Origin: Bordetella parapertussis
GTDB taxonomy: Bacteria > Pseudomonadota > Gammaproteobacteria > Burkholderiales > Burkholderiaceae_B
Assembly: GCA_945865935.1 (NCBI GenBank)
Contig: CAMBFI010000012.1
Coordinates: 22,910-86,909 of the forward strand
Direction: 5' to 3'
Length of the DNA: 64,000 bases
In this document: piece by piece, positions 45,709-54,813 of the stretch
Layout: each line of letters starts with the position of its first letter
Position numbering within the stretch: position 1 is the first letter of the stretch
Made by a program: the position numbers and the translations under genes
The notes under the pieces: generated by a model
The model's input: only the letters and a program-made list of their open reading frames with translations
Told to the model about the DNA's origin: nothing
The model's database searches: none

Positions 45709-46077
45709 GCAAATCGGAAAACGAGTGACCTGCTCAACCCTAGTTAATAGGGTTGAATGTTCATTTGCACCAAAAATTGATCCGCTGGAGGCGCGGCAGA
45801 AAAGTTGGACTGCTTGGAGCTAGTTCATGTACTCATACGATGACCCAGCAGGATGATGCGTTATTAAGAGCGTTGGGAGTCAAACCACCGAGCCACACGC
45901 AACAACTTTGCATCTTGTAAGGAAACGTTTTAAATTGAAAATCAATTAAAACAATAACTTACGCTTTTAACTGTCGAACTCCGGAGTCCAGGTTGTTGAG
46001 CATAAGTCCGAGCAGCGTCCAATAACCTCTAATCAAACACCACTATTTGCTTCGAACTAGCGCACGTCGAACATTGT
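45709..46077. other. Gene-free stretch with small palindromes
   Basis: No supported gene. It holds a 9-bp hairpin TCAACCCTA-GTTAA-TAGGGTTGA at 45734-45756, possibly the end of the Bug transcript though no T run follows, and a palindrome ACTCCGGAGT at 45978-45987. The rest is AT-rich and shows nothing else. Confidence 0.5.
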
Positions 46078-47076
46078 TTACACGTGGAAGTACTGTTGGT
46101 TTTGCTGCAGCCAATCTGTGTAGTCCTCGATCGACCGTCTCAGATCGAAGGAGGATGAAAATCCCAAGTCTTTGCTAATACGGTCAGTATTTAGGCTACC
46201 CCTGTCGCGTGCATCGTAGTAATCAATCGTCGCCGCTAGGCCTGGCTGAACATGATCCCATCGAAACGCAGTGAATTTTTTGGCGAGGGCTTCACACCAC
46301 GCCTCAGGCGCGTTAGTCCAGATGACGTTTGTTGACAAGTTATACACTTCATGGGCTAGCCGAGGCGCAAACATCAACAATACAAGTGCTCTTGCCAGAT
46401 CACGACTGTATATCATTTCTCTACGAGGATATCTGTCGGGTAGTACAACTGTCTCGCCCAGTACGCATGCGCGCGAAATTTGTGCAAACGGACTAACTAA
46501 ATCGCGTGCACCGGTGAAGGTTTCCCATGGACCGAATACCGAACCGATTCGACCAGCTACTGCTTCAAAATTCAATAACCTCGCCATACGTAATACAGCT
46601 CGCTCAGCAGCATACTTTGTAATGCCATATATACTTTCGGGCACAGGTGGTGTCTGTGCCTCCTCTACAATTTCACGATCATGAAGGCTCGCGCCGTACA
46701 CAGTTAATGAGCTTGGAAATACAACCCTCTTCACACCTTGTCGAGCCACCTCTTGTAAGATATTCAGGTTACCTTGCAAATTCACATCAACCACAGATTG
46801 AGGGTTATCACGCTCCCTTTGTGGCCCCGCGGTTATCGCAGCGCCCAAAAAAACATGACTGATCACGTGGCGAGAGAAGACAGACTTAACGGCGACCTGA
46901 TCAGTAACGTCGATTTGCTCAAAGTGCATAAGATGACGGTTTGGAGCAATTAGCTTTAAAAACTGATCCGGCGGCGGGCGGCTATCTAAAACGATGACAG
47001 ATTCGCGGCGAGCGATTAACTCTTCGACGACATTTAATCCAACAAAGCCAGTTCCACCGGTCACCAGTACGCTCAT
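46078..47076 (-). CDS. NAD-dependent epimerase/dehydratase
   Basis: 332 residues, extended SDR: TGGTGFVGLNVVEEL at the N-terminus, PSSLTVYGAS, and the catalytic YGITKYAAERAV. The C-terminal substrate domain ends EDYTDWLQQNQQYF. The fragment at 28069-28347 is a paralogue of this last part. It lies at the 3' end of the block that starts with the Liv transporter, behind a decayed deacetylase-family gene. Substrate may be a nucleotide sugar or a small lactone/hydroxy acid; other sugar genes are lacking nearby. Confidence 0.83.
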   Translation of the reverse strand: MSVLVTGGTGFVGLNVVEELIARRESVIVLDSRPPPDQFLKLIAPNRHLMHFEQIDVTDQVAVKSVFSRHVISHVFLGAAITAGPQRERDNPQSVVDVNLQGNLNILQEVARQGVKRVVFPSSLTVYGASLHDREIVEEAQTPPVPESIYGITKYAAERAVLRMARLLNFEAVAGRIGSVFGPWETFTGARDLVSPFAQISRACVLGETVVLPDRYPRREMIYSRDLARALVLLMFAPRLAHEVYNLSTNVIWTNAPEAWCEALAKKFTAFRWDHVQPGLAATIDYYDARDRGSLNTDRISKDLGFSSSFDLRRSIEDYTDWLQQNQQYFHV

Positions 47077-47118
47077 TCTATTCTCCAGTTAATCCAACTA
47101 AATCCCAACACAGCGCGA

Positions 47119-47644
47119 CTACACCTTAAGGATTTCAAAAGAATAGCCCGCCTCATGCAGCAGATCTGGCGTTATCCGACTCTGAGACATCCATGGTGCC
47201 GTCCATCCGCGCCGAGCAATCCCTGTTCGATTTTTAATGAAACTCCGAACCTCTATAAGCATTCGTAATTCGTCCTCCTCCCACCATTGAACATGGCGTT
47301 TTGCAGTGGTACGCCATGTCCGATAATTTCATCTCCACGAGCCATAATGGGCTCGATGACGTCTGGAGCATAGTCGAATACTGACGTATGAATTAAGTGG
47401 CAGGCTGGCAGTTTGAGATCATCCAAAAGTTCATATAGTCGTCATACGCCTGCGCGATTACCGTTGTCTCGCCAAGCAAATGTCCGTGCATCGTACGGCG
47501 GAGCCTCAACAGAGAACATGTGCCCTAAGCCGGCACCGAAAGCGAAATGCTCTATGTTTAAACCAAAGTAAATTGCCAACCGTTTTCCGCCGGGGAAAGA
47601 ATAATCTGGTCATTTGGTTATTGGCGAATAACTGAATCGCCCAT
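47119..47644 (-). pseudogene. Decayed polysaccharide-deacetylase-family gene
   Basis: Reading the minus strand across frames gives RFSYSPITK-stop-PDYSFPGGKRLAIYFGLNIEHF. This is followed by FAWRDNGNRAGV, LPACHLIHTSVFDYAPDVIEPIMARGDEIIGHG and, after a frameshift, GWTAPWMSQSRITPDLLHEAGYSF before a stop at 47119. The order matches allantoinase-like (PuuE-type) members of the family and parallels the intact proteins at 54814 and 55738. At least one stop and two frameshifts, plus loss of the C-terminal third, make it non-functional. Confidence 0.8.
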
Positions 47645-47692
47645 GACTAGGAAGCTTTTTCAATATCAGCTCCCAAAAAAATATTCAACATT

Positions 47693-48517
47693 TCAATATT
47701 TTGAGGCTTGCTCGTCATTCGATGCCTTAAATCTTTGTACTGCGTGTGCATGGAAAGCGCGCTCGCTCACACCGTAGTCCTCCACAGGCCGCACCTCATC
47801 ATCGAAGTGATTAAAAGAGTCTTGACCTCGAACAAGTGCCGCCGTCAGTCGCGTGTGGCTAGTGCACCGAACGTGCGTTGGAATATAACTAAAACCTAAC
47901 CCCACGCGACGCCAAGCCACCATATTCTGCCCCGATCGATGAACAGTGTGGGTGTGATGTAAAGAAAACTGGCCCGCTTTGACTGGCATAAATACTGTGT
48001 CGGATTGATCAAGCCCAACGCTCACTGTTTGACCGCGCGACAAAAGGATCTTATTACTATCGTTTTCGGCGTGGTGAAGTTGCCCTAATTTATGTGAGCC
48101 TGGAATCATTTCCATGCACCCTGATTCTATAGGCGCATCACTTAATGCAACCCACGCAGTGACTTGCATTGACGGATCTAAGCCAAAGTAGGTTGCGTCT
48201 TGGTGCCAATCAATAAAGGCTCCGTCCGAGGGGCCTTTAGGCCAAACAGTCAAATGAAAAAGACGAATATTAGGTCCGATTAAATCTTCGACTGCATCAA
48301 GTATCGCAGGGTGTCGCGCTATCTCGTCAACCCAGGGAAATAACAAATGTGGTTTAAAGTTGAATCCTTTACCAACCTCCCGATTTTGTTTTTTTTCAAA
48401 CATCTCTAATTTGTCTAAGTAATCACTCGCTTGCTTGCTTGAAAAAGCATCGATTGGGAATACAAATCCATTATTTTGATACTGTTCGATCTCAGATATC
48501 GTTAATTTTTTAAACAT
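47693..48517 (-). CDS. Phytanoyl-CoA dioxygenase (PhyH) family protein
   Basis: 274 residues. Iron ligands: HQD in DWHQDATYFGL (near 125) and the His in HHTHTVHRSGQN (near 205), with the Arg for 2-oxoglutarate nearby (RRVGLGFSYIP). PhyH-family enzymes hydroxylate fatty acyl-CoA, ectoine or phosphonates in the cytoplasm. It stands between an SDR and the decayed deacetylase-like gene in the Liv block, so an oxidative step on the imported compound is likely. AT-rich codon use like its neighbours. Confidence 0.85.
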   Translation of the reverse strand: MFKKLTISEIEQYQNNGFVFPIDAFSSKQASDYLDKLEMFEKKQNREVGKGFNFKPHLLFPWVDEIARHPAILDAVEDLIGPNIRLFHLTVWPKGPSDGAFIDWHQDATYFGLDPSMQVTAWVALSDAPIESGCMEMIPGSHKLGQLHHAENDSNKILLSRGQTVSVGLDQSDTVFMPVKAGQFSLHHTHTVHRSGQNMVAWRRVGLGFSYIPTHVRCTSHTRLTAALVRGQDSFNHFDDEVRPVEDYGVSERAFHAHAVQRFKASNDEQASKY

Positions 48518-48971
48518 TACGGTCCCCTGCGAGATATAGAGTAAAAAACGTGATGATAATTCTTAGGCACTGCGTTGCGATGAATATCTAATACAAACAT
48601 ATCAATTCTGAAAACTAAGGCTTTGATTAAATTGAGCCATAAGCGAAGCGGCGCCACTCAGAAACAACCCGCAGCCTTACGCCATGGATAGTGTCCTAAG
48701 TCGAGAACTTACGCATAACGCATCGCGTAACTTGAAGTGGCAGCCCGCCCGTGCTGGTCGAACTACTTTGGTTATGGTTGCCAATCAATGAGCAGGCAGC
48801 CCCATCAGAGACTGCGTAAATGCTTTCTCTCGAAAAGTTTTAGCTTTAAATACCCTGCACAACTATTTTTTTATCAGATACATTTAATACAGAAAAGTAT
48901 TACGGTCGGCTTATTGCACTTCAAGCTCGAAACCATCTTCAGTCGGACTGTAGAATTCTCGTCAATCACCT
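48518..48971. other. Gene-free stretch in the Liv block
   Basis: 454 bases between the PhyH and SDR genes, both on the minus strand. No supported gene. A short frame near 48740-48850 (WSNYFGYG then a basic stretch) faintly recalls the end of a group II intron maturase but is too short to call. It may hold the promoter for the PhyH gene. Confidence 0.4.
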
Positions 48972-49733
48972 TCATGTAGCAGTCCAACCCCCGTCGACAA
49001 ATAACAAACTGCCCGTCGTAAACGAAGAATCATCACTGGCTAAAAATAGTGCAGCGCGCGCTACCTCAATTGCCTCTCCAATACGTCCCATAGGATGTCT
49101 GCGAGCCCATTTCTTTCTCACATCATCTGGATCTGGATATCGAAGCAGAGATCTGCGCGACATCGCTGTGTCGATAACTCCAGGTACAAGCGCATTTACT
49201 CGAATACCCTGAGAAGCATGATCGACAGCCATCGTTTTAGTCAAGCTGATAATGGCACCTTTGGAAGCGATATACGCAGCATTATTACCCCCGCTAGAAA
49301 ATACAAGCTGCGATCCAATTAAAATAACATTACCCTTTTTTTGCTTGATCATTTGGGGTAAGACCTCATGTGCGAAGAGATATGTCCCTTTCACATTAAG
49401 GTCAAACACTTTGTCCCATAACTGCTCGTCGATCGTTGCTACAGTTCCACCCACTGAAATCCCTGAGCAAGGAATCAAGATGTCAATTCGCTTCCATTTA
49501 GCTAGTATTTTTTTTACTGCGCTTTGGACTTCTTGTGTTTGCGTCACATCCCCTTGAATTGCAAGGGAACGTCCGCCCTTTTTTTCGATTACTTCGTTAG
49601 TTTTTTGCAGTCCTTTTGCGTCGATGTCAACTAAAACTACCCGCGCGCCCTCGCTCGCAAATAAAATCGCTATCGCAGCCCCTATTCCGGAGGCGGCGCC
49701 AGTCACAATGGCCACCTGATTTTTTAGTTTCAA
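48972..49733 (-). CDS. SDR-family oxidoreductase (FabG-like)
   Basis: 253 residues: VTGAASGIGAAIAILFA, IPCSGISVGG in place of NNAG, catalytic Ser in IGSQLVFSS, YIASKGAIISL, and a normal SLLFVDGGWT end. It lies five bases after livF and so belongs to the transporter operon. A dehydrogenase step on the transported compound or its product is inferred. Confidence 0.87.
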   Translation of the reverse strand: MKLKNQVAIVTGAASGIGAAIAILFASEGARVVLVDIDAKGLQKTNEVIEKKGGRSLAIQGDVTQTQEVQSAVKKILAKWKRIDILIPCSGISVGGTVATIDEQLWDKVFDLNVKGTYLFAHEVLPQMIKQKKGNVILIGSQLVFSSGGNNAAYIASKGAIISLTKTMAVDHASQGIRVNALVPGVIDTAMSRRSLLRYPDPDDVRKKWARRHPMGRIGEAIEVARAALFLASDDSSFTTGSLLFVDGGWTAT

Positions 49734-49738
49734 TATAG

Positions 49739-50452
49739 TTAACCTATTCCTAAATAAATTTCACGAATCTTGGAATTGATTTTCAATTCCGCGGCTGATC
49801 CATGGGTCACGTCTTTGCCTAGCTCAAGTAAAACTGCGTGGGAAGCAATTTCAAGCGCCCAAACTGAGTTTTGCTCAGCTAAGATAATCGCCAGATTTTC
49901 TTTTTTCTGTATTTCGATAAGCATTTCGCCAATTTTTTCAATAATGATTGGCGCGAGGCCTAGAGATGGCTCGTCAAGTAGAAGTAGCCGCGGAAAAGAC
50001 ATAAGCGCTCGTCCAATTGCTAGCATTTGCTGTTCGCCGCCACTTAAACTGCCAGCGCGCTGCCTTGACCGTTCCTTAAGTTTCGGGAAATAGGAATACA
50101 TTTGCTCAAGACGTGTCTTATATTCTTTAGCCGTACGAGTAAAGCATCCTACCCATAGGTTCTCCTCCACAGTCAGCGCAGGAAAGACTCGCCTTCCCTC
50201 AGGAGAGTAGCCGATACCCCTTTGCATAATTTGAAACGACTCCCCTCCTTTTAAGCTCTTTCCATCAAATAGAATTTCACCTTTTTGATAAGAAGCCATA
50301 CCTAGGATTGCTTTTAAACTACTACTTTTACCTGCACCATTCGATCCAATAAGTGCAAGCGTCTCGCCAGCGCTAACAGCAAAAGATACGCTATGCGTGC
50401 CGTATATCGGTCCGTACCGCACTTCCAAATTATTTGTTTCAAGTAGCGGCAT
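49739..50452 (-). CDS. livF: Branched-chain amino acid-type ABC transporter ATPase (LivF)
   Basis: 237 residues from ATG 50452 (GGAAAG before it), rather than an in-frame start 24 bases upstream. Walker A GSNGAGKSS, signature LSGGEQQMLAIGRAL, Walker B LLLLDEPSLGLAP. One of the two ATPases of a HAAT-type importer; it overlaps livG by 14 bases. The order livK-H-M-G-F is complete here. Confidence 0.92.
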   Translation of the reverse strand: MPLLETNNLEVRYGPIYGTHSVSFAVSAGETLALIGSNGAGKSSSLKAILGMASYQKGEILFDGKSLKGGESFQIMQRGIGYSPEGRRVFPALTVEENLWVGCFTRTAKEYKTRLEQMYSYFPKLKERSRQRAGSLSGGEQQMLAIGRALMSFPRLLLLDEPSLGLAPIIIEKIGEMLIEIQKKENLAIILAEQNSVWALEIASHAVLLELGKDVTHGSAAELKINSKIREIYLGIG

Positions 50453-51212
50453 ATGACTTTCCAAGATACGCATCAATAACTAATTGGTTAGACAGTACGT
50501 CGCTGGGGGTACCCTCTGCAAGAAACGATCCTTGTGAAATGACAACCACGCGATCACAGAGCCCTGCAATAAATCTCATGTTGTGGTCAATCACAACCAC
50601 AGTCACCCCATTACTTCGCACAGTTTTAATGGTGTTTTTAACGTGATCCACCTCTTCGGCGCTGAGGCCAGCGACCGGCTCATCCAACAGTATTAATTTG
50701 GGCTCTGCAGCGAGTGCGATCGCGATGCCTAGAGTTTTTTGAATGCCATATGGCAATGAGCCTGCTAGTGTGTCGGCAAAAAGAGTAAGTCCAAGTAACG
50801 AGAGGATCTTATCCGCACTTTGCCTGGCAGCCTGCTCCATCTTTTTTGCCGCCGTGGTTCTCACTAACGCCGCAAAAAAACCTGGGTATAGTTGCATAAA
50901 TGAACCTCTCAATACGTTTTCTCTTACCGTTTGTGCCGTGTAGACTACGGTTGACTGGAACGTACGAACTAGGCCTTTTTGCGACCGCTTGTGGGTTGGA
51001 GTATTCGTTATATCTTCCCCGTCTAAGATTATATTGCCCGAAACAGGTCGTAATAGGCCACTAATTAAATTCACTACGGTTGTTTTGCCTGCACCATTAG
51101 GGCCTATCAATCCGACAATATCCCCTTTAGTGACACTAAAACTTAAATCACTTACCGCTTTAAGGCCACCAAAGGACCGCGTTAAATTGTTTACCTGCAA
51201 TAGAGCACTCAT
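50439..51212 (-). CDS. livG: Branched-chain amino acid-type ABC transporter ATPase (LivG)
   Basis: 257 residues: Walker A GPNGAGKTT, Walker B ILLDEPVAGLS, and the H-loop VVVIDHNMRF. The signature region reads LPYGIQKTLGIAIAL, with Pro where LSYG is usual, a mild departure. Four-base overlap with livM. Energises uptake of an amino-acid-like or amide ligand. Confidence 0.92.
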   Translation of the reverse strand: MSALLQVNNLTRSFGGLKAVSDLSFSVTKGDIVGLIGPNGAGKTTVVNLISGLLRPVSGNIILDGEDITNTPTHKRSQKGLVRTFQSTVVYTAQTVRENVLRGSFMQLYPGFFAALVRTTAAKKMEQAARQSADKILSLLGLTLFADTLAGSLPYGIQKTLGIAIALAAEPKLILLDEPVAGLSAEEVDHVKNTIKTVRSNGVTVVVIDHNMRFIAGLCDRVVVISQGSFLAEGTPSDVLSNQLVIDAYLGKSYAAT

Positions 51213-52132
51213 TTTTTACCTCTAAGCCTGGCAAACGTACCAACAATACCGCCAGGTAGTGCAGCCATGACGATAATTAAAACCACACCAAAAATTACTC
51301 TTTGATAGTCGACATAATCACGCAATAACTCAGGAAATAAACTTATAAAAATCGTCCCTATCAAAGGGCCAGCAACGTGGAACATACCCCCAATCACATT
51401 CATCACTACAAAATTTAATGACGCAAGATCGTTGAACGACGTAGGGTCGACAAACTTGATGAGATGAGCTTGAAACGCTCCTTGTATCGCTACTAAAACA
51501 CAACCAATAACAAAAATTAAAATCTTAATTTTAATAACCGGAACCCCTGAACAAAGAGCTACTTTTTCAGCTTCTCTCATTGAGTCAATCGCTCGACCGA
51601 GCTCGGACGTCAAGATGCGCCAACACAGCGCCACACACAAGACTGAAACAACCAGGGCTAAATAATAAAAATTTATCGACGATTCAAATATAGGATGTAT
51701 GGGCGGGAAATTACCAAGTCCATTAGACCCGCCAGTTAGACTCTTCCATTCAATAAAAATCATCCTTATTATTTCGCCCAACATAAATGTAATAAGAACA
51801 AAATATTTACCGGTCAATCGCAATATTATTGGTCCCACTGCCAAAGCCACAAGGCCTGATAGCAGGCAGCCAAATATCAAAGCGAGCGGGAAAGGCCACC
51901 CCATGTACATTTGAGTTAACACGCAGCCGTAGGCGCCAATTCCCATGAAGCCGGCGTGCGCAAGCGATACATGGCCTGTCCGAATGATTAGGTTTAAGCT
52001 AGCCGCCCCAATTGCAGACAGTAAAACCATCGAAGCCATCGTAAATAAAAATTGATTCGACGTAAATATTGGCCAGATCACCAACATAAAAAGGATGACA
52101 ATTAACCAAAGAAAGTTTTTTTTTGATTTCAT
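51209..52132 (-). CDS. livM: Branched-chain amino acid-type ABC transporter permease (LivM)
   Basis: 307 residues, about nine membrane helices with the LivM-type GAASLNLIIRTGHVSLAHAGFMGIGAY segment and the EAA-like loop ELGRAIDSMREAEKVALCSGV. It forms the channel with LivH. It overlaps livG and follows livH by 28 bases. Confidence 0.9.
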   Translation of the reverse strand: MKSKKNFLWLIVILFMLVIWPIFTSNQFLFTMASMVLLSAIGAASLNLIIRTGHVSLAHAGFMGIGAYGCVLTQMYMGWPFPLALIFGCLLSGLVALAVGPIILRLTGKYFVLITFMLGEIIRMIFIEWKSLTGGSNGLGNFPPIHPIFESSINFYYLALVVSVLCVALCWRILTSELGRAIDSMREAEKVALCSGVPVIKIKILIFVIGCVLVAIQGAFQAHLIKFVDPTSFNDLASLNFVVMNVIGGMFHVAGPLIGTIFISLFPELLRDYVDYQRVIFGVVLIIVMAALPGGIVGTFARLRGKK

Positions 52133-52160
52133 GCTGTTAATGGTTTTCCGCGTCTATGAA

Positions 52161-53027
52161 TTATTCCGGTTCACCTAAAATTCCCCAAGGTCGAACAACC
52201 AAAAGCAAAATCACTGCTCCAAAAGTCACAAAAGTTGAAACGGCCGATCCAAAAAATGTTGACAAGAAACTTTCGGAAAGTCCTAAAAGAATTCCTCCAA
52301 GCGCCGCGCCCGGTATGCTACCCATTCCACCTAAAATGACTACCACGAAGGCAACCATTAAAATTCGCTCTCCAACGAACGGCGAAAGGGCATAAACCTG
52401 TGTGTAGAGTGACCCTGCCAACGCGGTCATGAAGATAGCGATAAAAAACGCAACTTGATAAATTCTCCGCGCATTGATCCCTTGCGTACCCGCGATTTCT
52501 ACGTCTTGGGACGCTGCACGCATAGCTAACCCGTATTTTGTTTTGCTAATAAACATCCAGAACAAGAAAAGTACAACTATCGCGACCGCTAGAACCACCA
52601 CACGATCAGCAGGAATGACGAGGTCCCCAACGAATAGCACCTCCGAGGCTGCGGCAGGTATTGATCGCTCATGTGCGTCCCAGACGATCACGCCTGTAAA
52701 CACCATGGCCATATTCAACCCCATGAGACCAATCATGCTTTGAAACATTTTGTGGTAGAACCAACGAACCACCAAATACTCAAAGATTAGACCGGCACTC
52801 GCGACTAAAAGAGCAGATCCTATAATGGCGACGGCGTAAGGCAATTGATATTGCCCATATGCAAAAAACAAAGCGTATCCACCAAGCATAGCGAAAGCGC
52901 CGTGGGCGAAGTTCACCACTCGCATGATCCCAAATAACAGAGTGAAGCCGAGGGCTATCAGAACATAGATAGCACTGAGGCTCACTCCATTGACAAGGGC
53001 TTGTCCGAACATAGCCATTGAAAACAT
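52161..53027 (-). CDS. livH: Branched-chain amino acid-type ABC transporter permease (LivH)
   Basis: 288 residues, about eight helices; the conserved GLTLLFGIMRVVNFAHGAF-like opening and the GLAMRAASQDVEIAGTQGIN cytoplasmic loop define LivH. AAGGA eight bases before the ATG. The substrate is set by the binding protein 63 bases upstream. Confidence 0.9.
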   Translation of the reverse strand: MFSMAMFGQALVNGVSLSAIYVLIALGFTLLFGIMRVVNFAHGAFAMLGGYALFFAYGQYQLPYAVAIIGSALLVASAGLIFEYLVVRWFYHKMFQSMIGLMGLNMAMVFTGVIVWDAHERSIPAAASEVLFVGDLVIPADRVVVLAVAIVVLFLFWMFISKTKYGLAMRAASQDVEIAGTQGINARRIYQVAFFIAIFMTALAGSLYTQVYALSPFVGERILMVAFVVVILGGMGSIPGAALGGILLGLSESFLSTFFGSAVSTFVTFGAVILLLVVRPWGILGEPE

Positions 53028-53090
53028 ATGTTGGATCCTTGCTTTTTGTTAAGCGCGTATCGCTTTCTGCTGGGTTATTTATTAACGTCT

Positions 53091-54272
53091 TTAACGTTTG
53101 TCTGGCGTAATCGTCGCCCGAGTAACAATTTTGCCGTCACGGACCTCAACAATTAAAAATTCGTGGAGCAACTGATGATTTACACCATACTCGGCGAGCC
53201 CCCCCCAGCTGACAGGCCCAACCAACCCTCCCTCGAAACCGTCTAATTTTTCAAGCGAATTACGCACAGCTTTGACATCTGTACCACCCGATCGTCGCAT
53301 AGATTCGAAAAGCATATGGGTAGCGTTATGCCAGATCGGTGTCTGCGCGTTAATCACGCCCGATCCGTATTTGGCACGATATGCCTTAACAAAGTTGGCT
53401 GCTTTCGGATTGTCAAAGTCGAAAACATTGAACGACATATATCCTTCGCTCAACTTTCCAGCAATAGCTATTGCTTCGTCAACTGCAGGCCCTCCTGCCT
53501 GCCAGATGTGCCCCTTAAAACCCGATTGCCGAGCCTGACGAATCATCAATCCCACTTCACTGGGAGCATTCCCAGCCAAGTCAAATAAATCAACTTTTTG
53601 AGCGATCATCCGAAGCAAGATCGGAGTAAATTCCTTAGATCCCCGCTCATATAATTCGGACCAAACTTCAAACCCCTGAGATTTATAAACCTCAGCCATT
53701 TGCGGAACAACCATTTGACCTACAGAATCGTTAGGCCCAATCATCGCAACTTTTTTACTTTTGGGATGGTTTTCTCGGTACCACTTCACCATGGCTGGCC
53801 CGAATTCGACGGACGTGTTGAGGACTCGAAAGTTGTAAGGCGAGTTTTCAGGATTTTTAAGAATGGGCACAGCAAACCCGTTACTCAACATTAGCGTTTC
53901 TGACTTCATCGTGACGGGTAAGGCACCCAACACTTCAGGCGAACCAATCGGACCAATAATAAATTTTACTTTTTCAACCGATATAAGTCTTTCAGCTGCG
54001 ACACGGCCACCAGCTGCGGTGTATTGGCTGTCAAAAACGACTAGTTTTGGCGCATACACTTTATCGCCTATCTTGAGACCACCCTTAGCCATTACTTCGT
54101 CTACAGCTAACTGAGCGCCTCTCTGCAGAGCAAGACCCCATGCAGTTCCTCCTCCAGACAACGGAGCGATTACGCCGATTTTTAGTTCTTCGGGTGTTTG
54201 CGCTCGGGCAATACCCAAAACTGTAAACATCAACAAAAACAAAACGTGCCTAAGTGTACGAGTGCTGAACAT
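53091..54272 (-). CDS. LivK-type periplasmic binding protein
   Basis: 393 residues from ATG 54272, chosen because GAGGAGA lies eight bases before it. Signal peptide ends in GIARAQ, then type I periplasmic-binding fold opening with LKIGVIAPLSGGGTAWGLALQRGAQ. Amide- or amino-acid-binding group by overall layout. It heads the operon. Ligand unknown; the adjoining deacetylase-like hydrolases and oxygenase argue against a plain amino acid. Confidence 0.88.
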   Translation of the reverse strand: MFSTRTLRHVLFLLMFTVLGIARAQTPEELKIGVIAPLSGGGTAWGLALQRGAQLAVDEVMAKGGLKIGDKVYAPKLVVFDSQYTAAGGRVAAERLISVEKVKFIIGPIGSPEVLGALPVTMKSETLMLSNGFAVPILKNPENSPYNFRVLNTSVEFGPAMVKWYRENHPKSKKVAMIGPNDSVGQMVVPQMAEVYKSQGFEVWSELYERGSKEFTPILLRMIAQKVDLFDLAGNAPSEVGLMIRQARQSGFKGHIWQAGGPAVDEAIAIAGKLSEGYMSFNVFDFDNPKAANFVKAYRAKYGSGVINAQTPIWHNATHMLFESMRRSGGTDVKAVRNSLEKLDGFEGGLVGPVSWGGLAEYGVNHQLLHEFLIVEVRDGKIVTRATITPDKR

Positions 54273-54813
54273 AACAAGTCTCCTCAAAAATTAGTCCTCA
54301 CGATGCGAGGCGAGGCGATTTCGTAAAAGTCCACTTCTATCCTGACTTTTTTGAAATTATCGTCTTTTTCTTTTACTATTAACTTATGCGATTGACAATA
54401 GCGCTAAAAAAATAAAAAGACAAGTTAATTATAAAAAAATAAGTTGTACCAGTCGCGTCCCAACGTTCGCACGTCAAGATCTTGTAAGTTGTTGATTTTA
54501 TTTCCTAATTCGATCATTTTGTCTGGTCACGATTTCAACTTTGATTTCGAACAGACTTTGAATTTCGAGCAGACTTTGGATTGTTCGCGACTACTCTCGG
54601 GGAACCCTCACGCACCAAGGCATGCGAAAGCCGAATCGTGAATGCGTTTCCTGAAAAAGGTGGGAATCAAACTGTCGAGCACGAGGTATATGGGGGTAAT
54701 ATCTTTGAATTGAAAGTCCTCAATACGATGACATCAATATGTCTCTAATACGTTATTTAGTCTAAGTATCTTTCGTTTAATGTTCTTCTGTCGGCTTTAC
54801 TGTGAGGATTAAC
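54273..54813. promoter_or_regulatory. Divergent control region between the Liv operon and the deacetylase-like pair
   Basis: 541 AT-rich bases, no supported gene. It should carry the promoters of both operons. A tandem 18-base repeat at 54544-54579 (next entry) and long A/T runs near 54330-54440 stand out. A TTGACA at 54391 has no convincing -10 at the right distance. Confidence 0.5.
54544..54579. repeat. Tandem 18-base repeat in the divergent control region
   Basis: Two units, ATTTCGAACAGACTTTGA and ATTTCGAGCAGACTTTGG, differ at two positions and abut exactly. A shorter degenerate unit (ATTTCAACTTTG) precedes them. The placing suggests regulator sites. Confidence 0.55.

Noticed and set aside
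48737..48979. Group II intron maturase remnant
   Set aside because: Only a W..YFGYG pattern with a basic stretch is seen. No intron RNA structure or reverse-transcriptase motif is near.
54444..54641. Small gene in the Liv control region
   Set aside because: The frame is made of the tandem repeat and low-complexity DNA, has no ribosome site and no recognisable domain.
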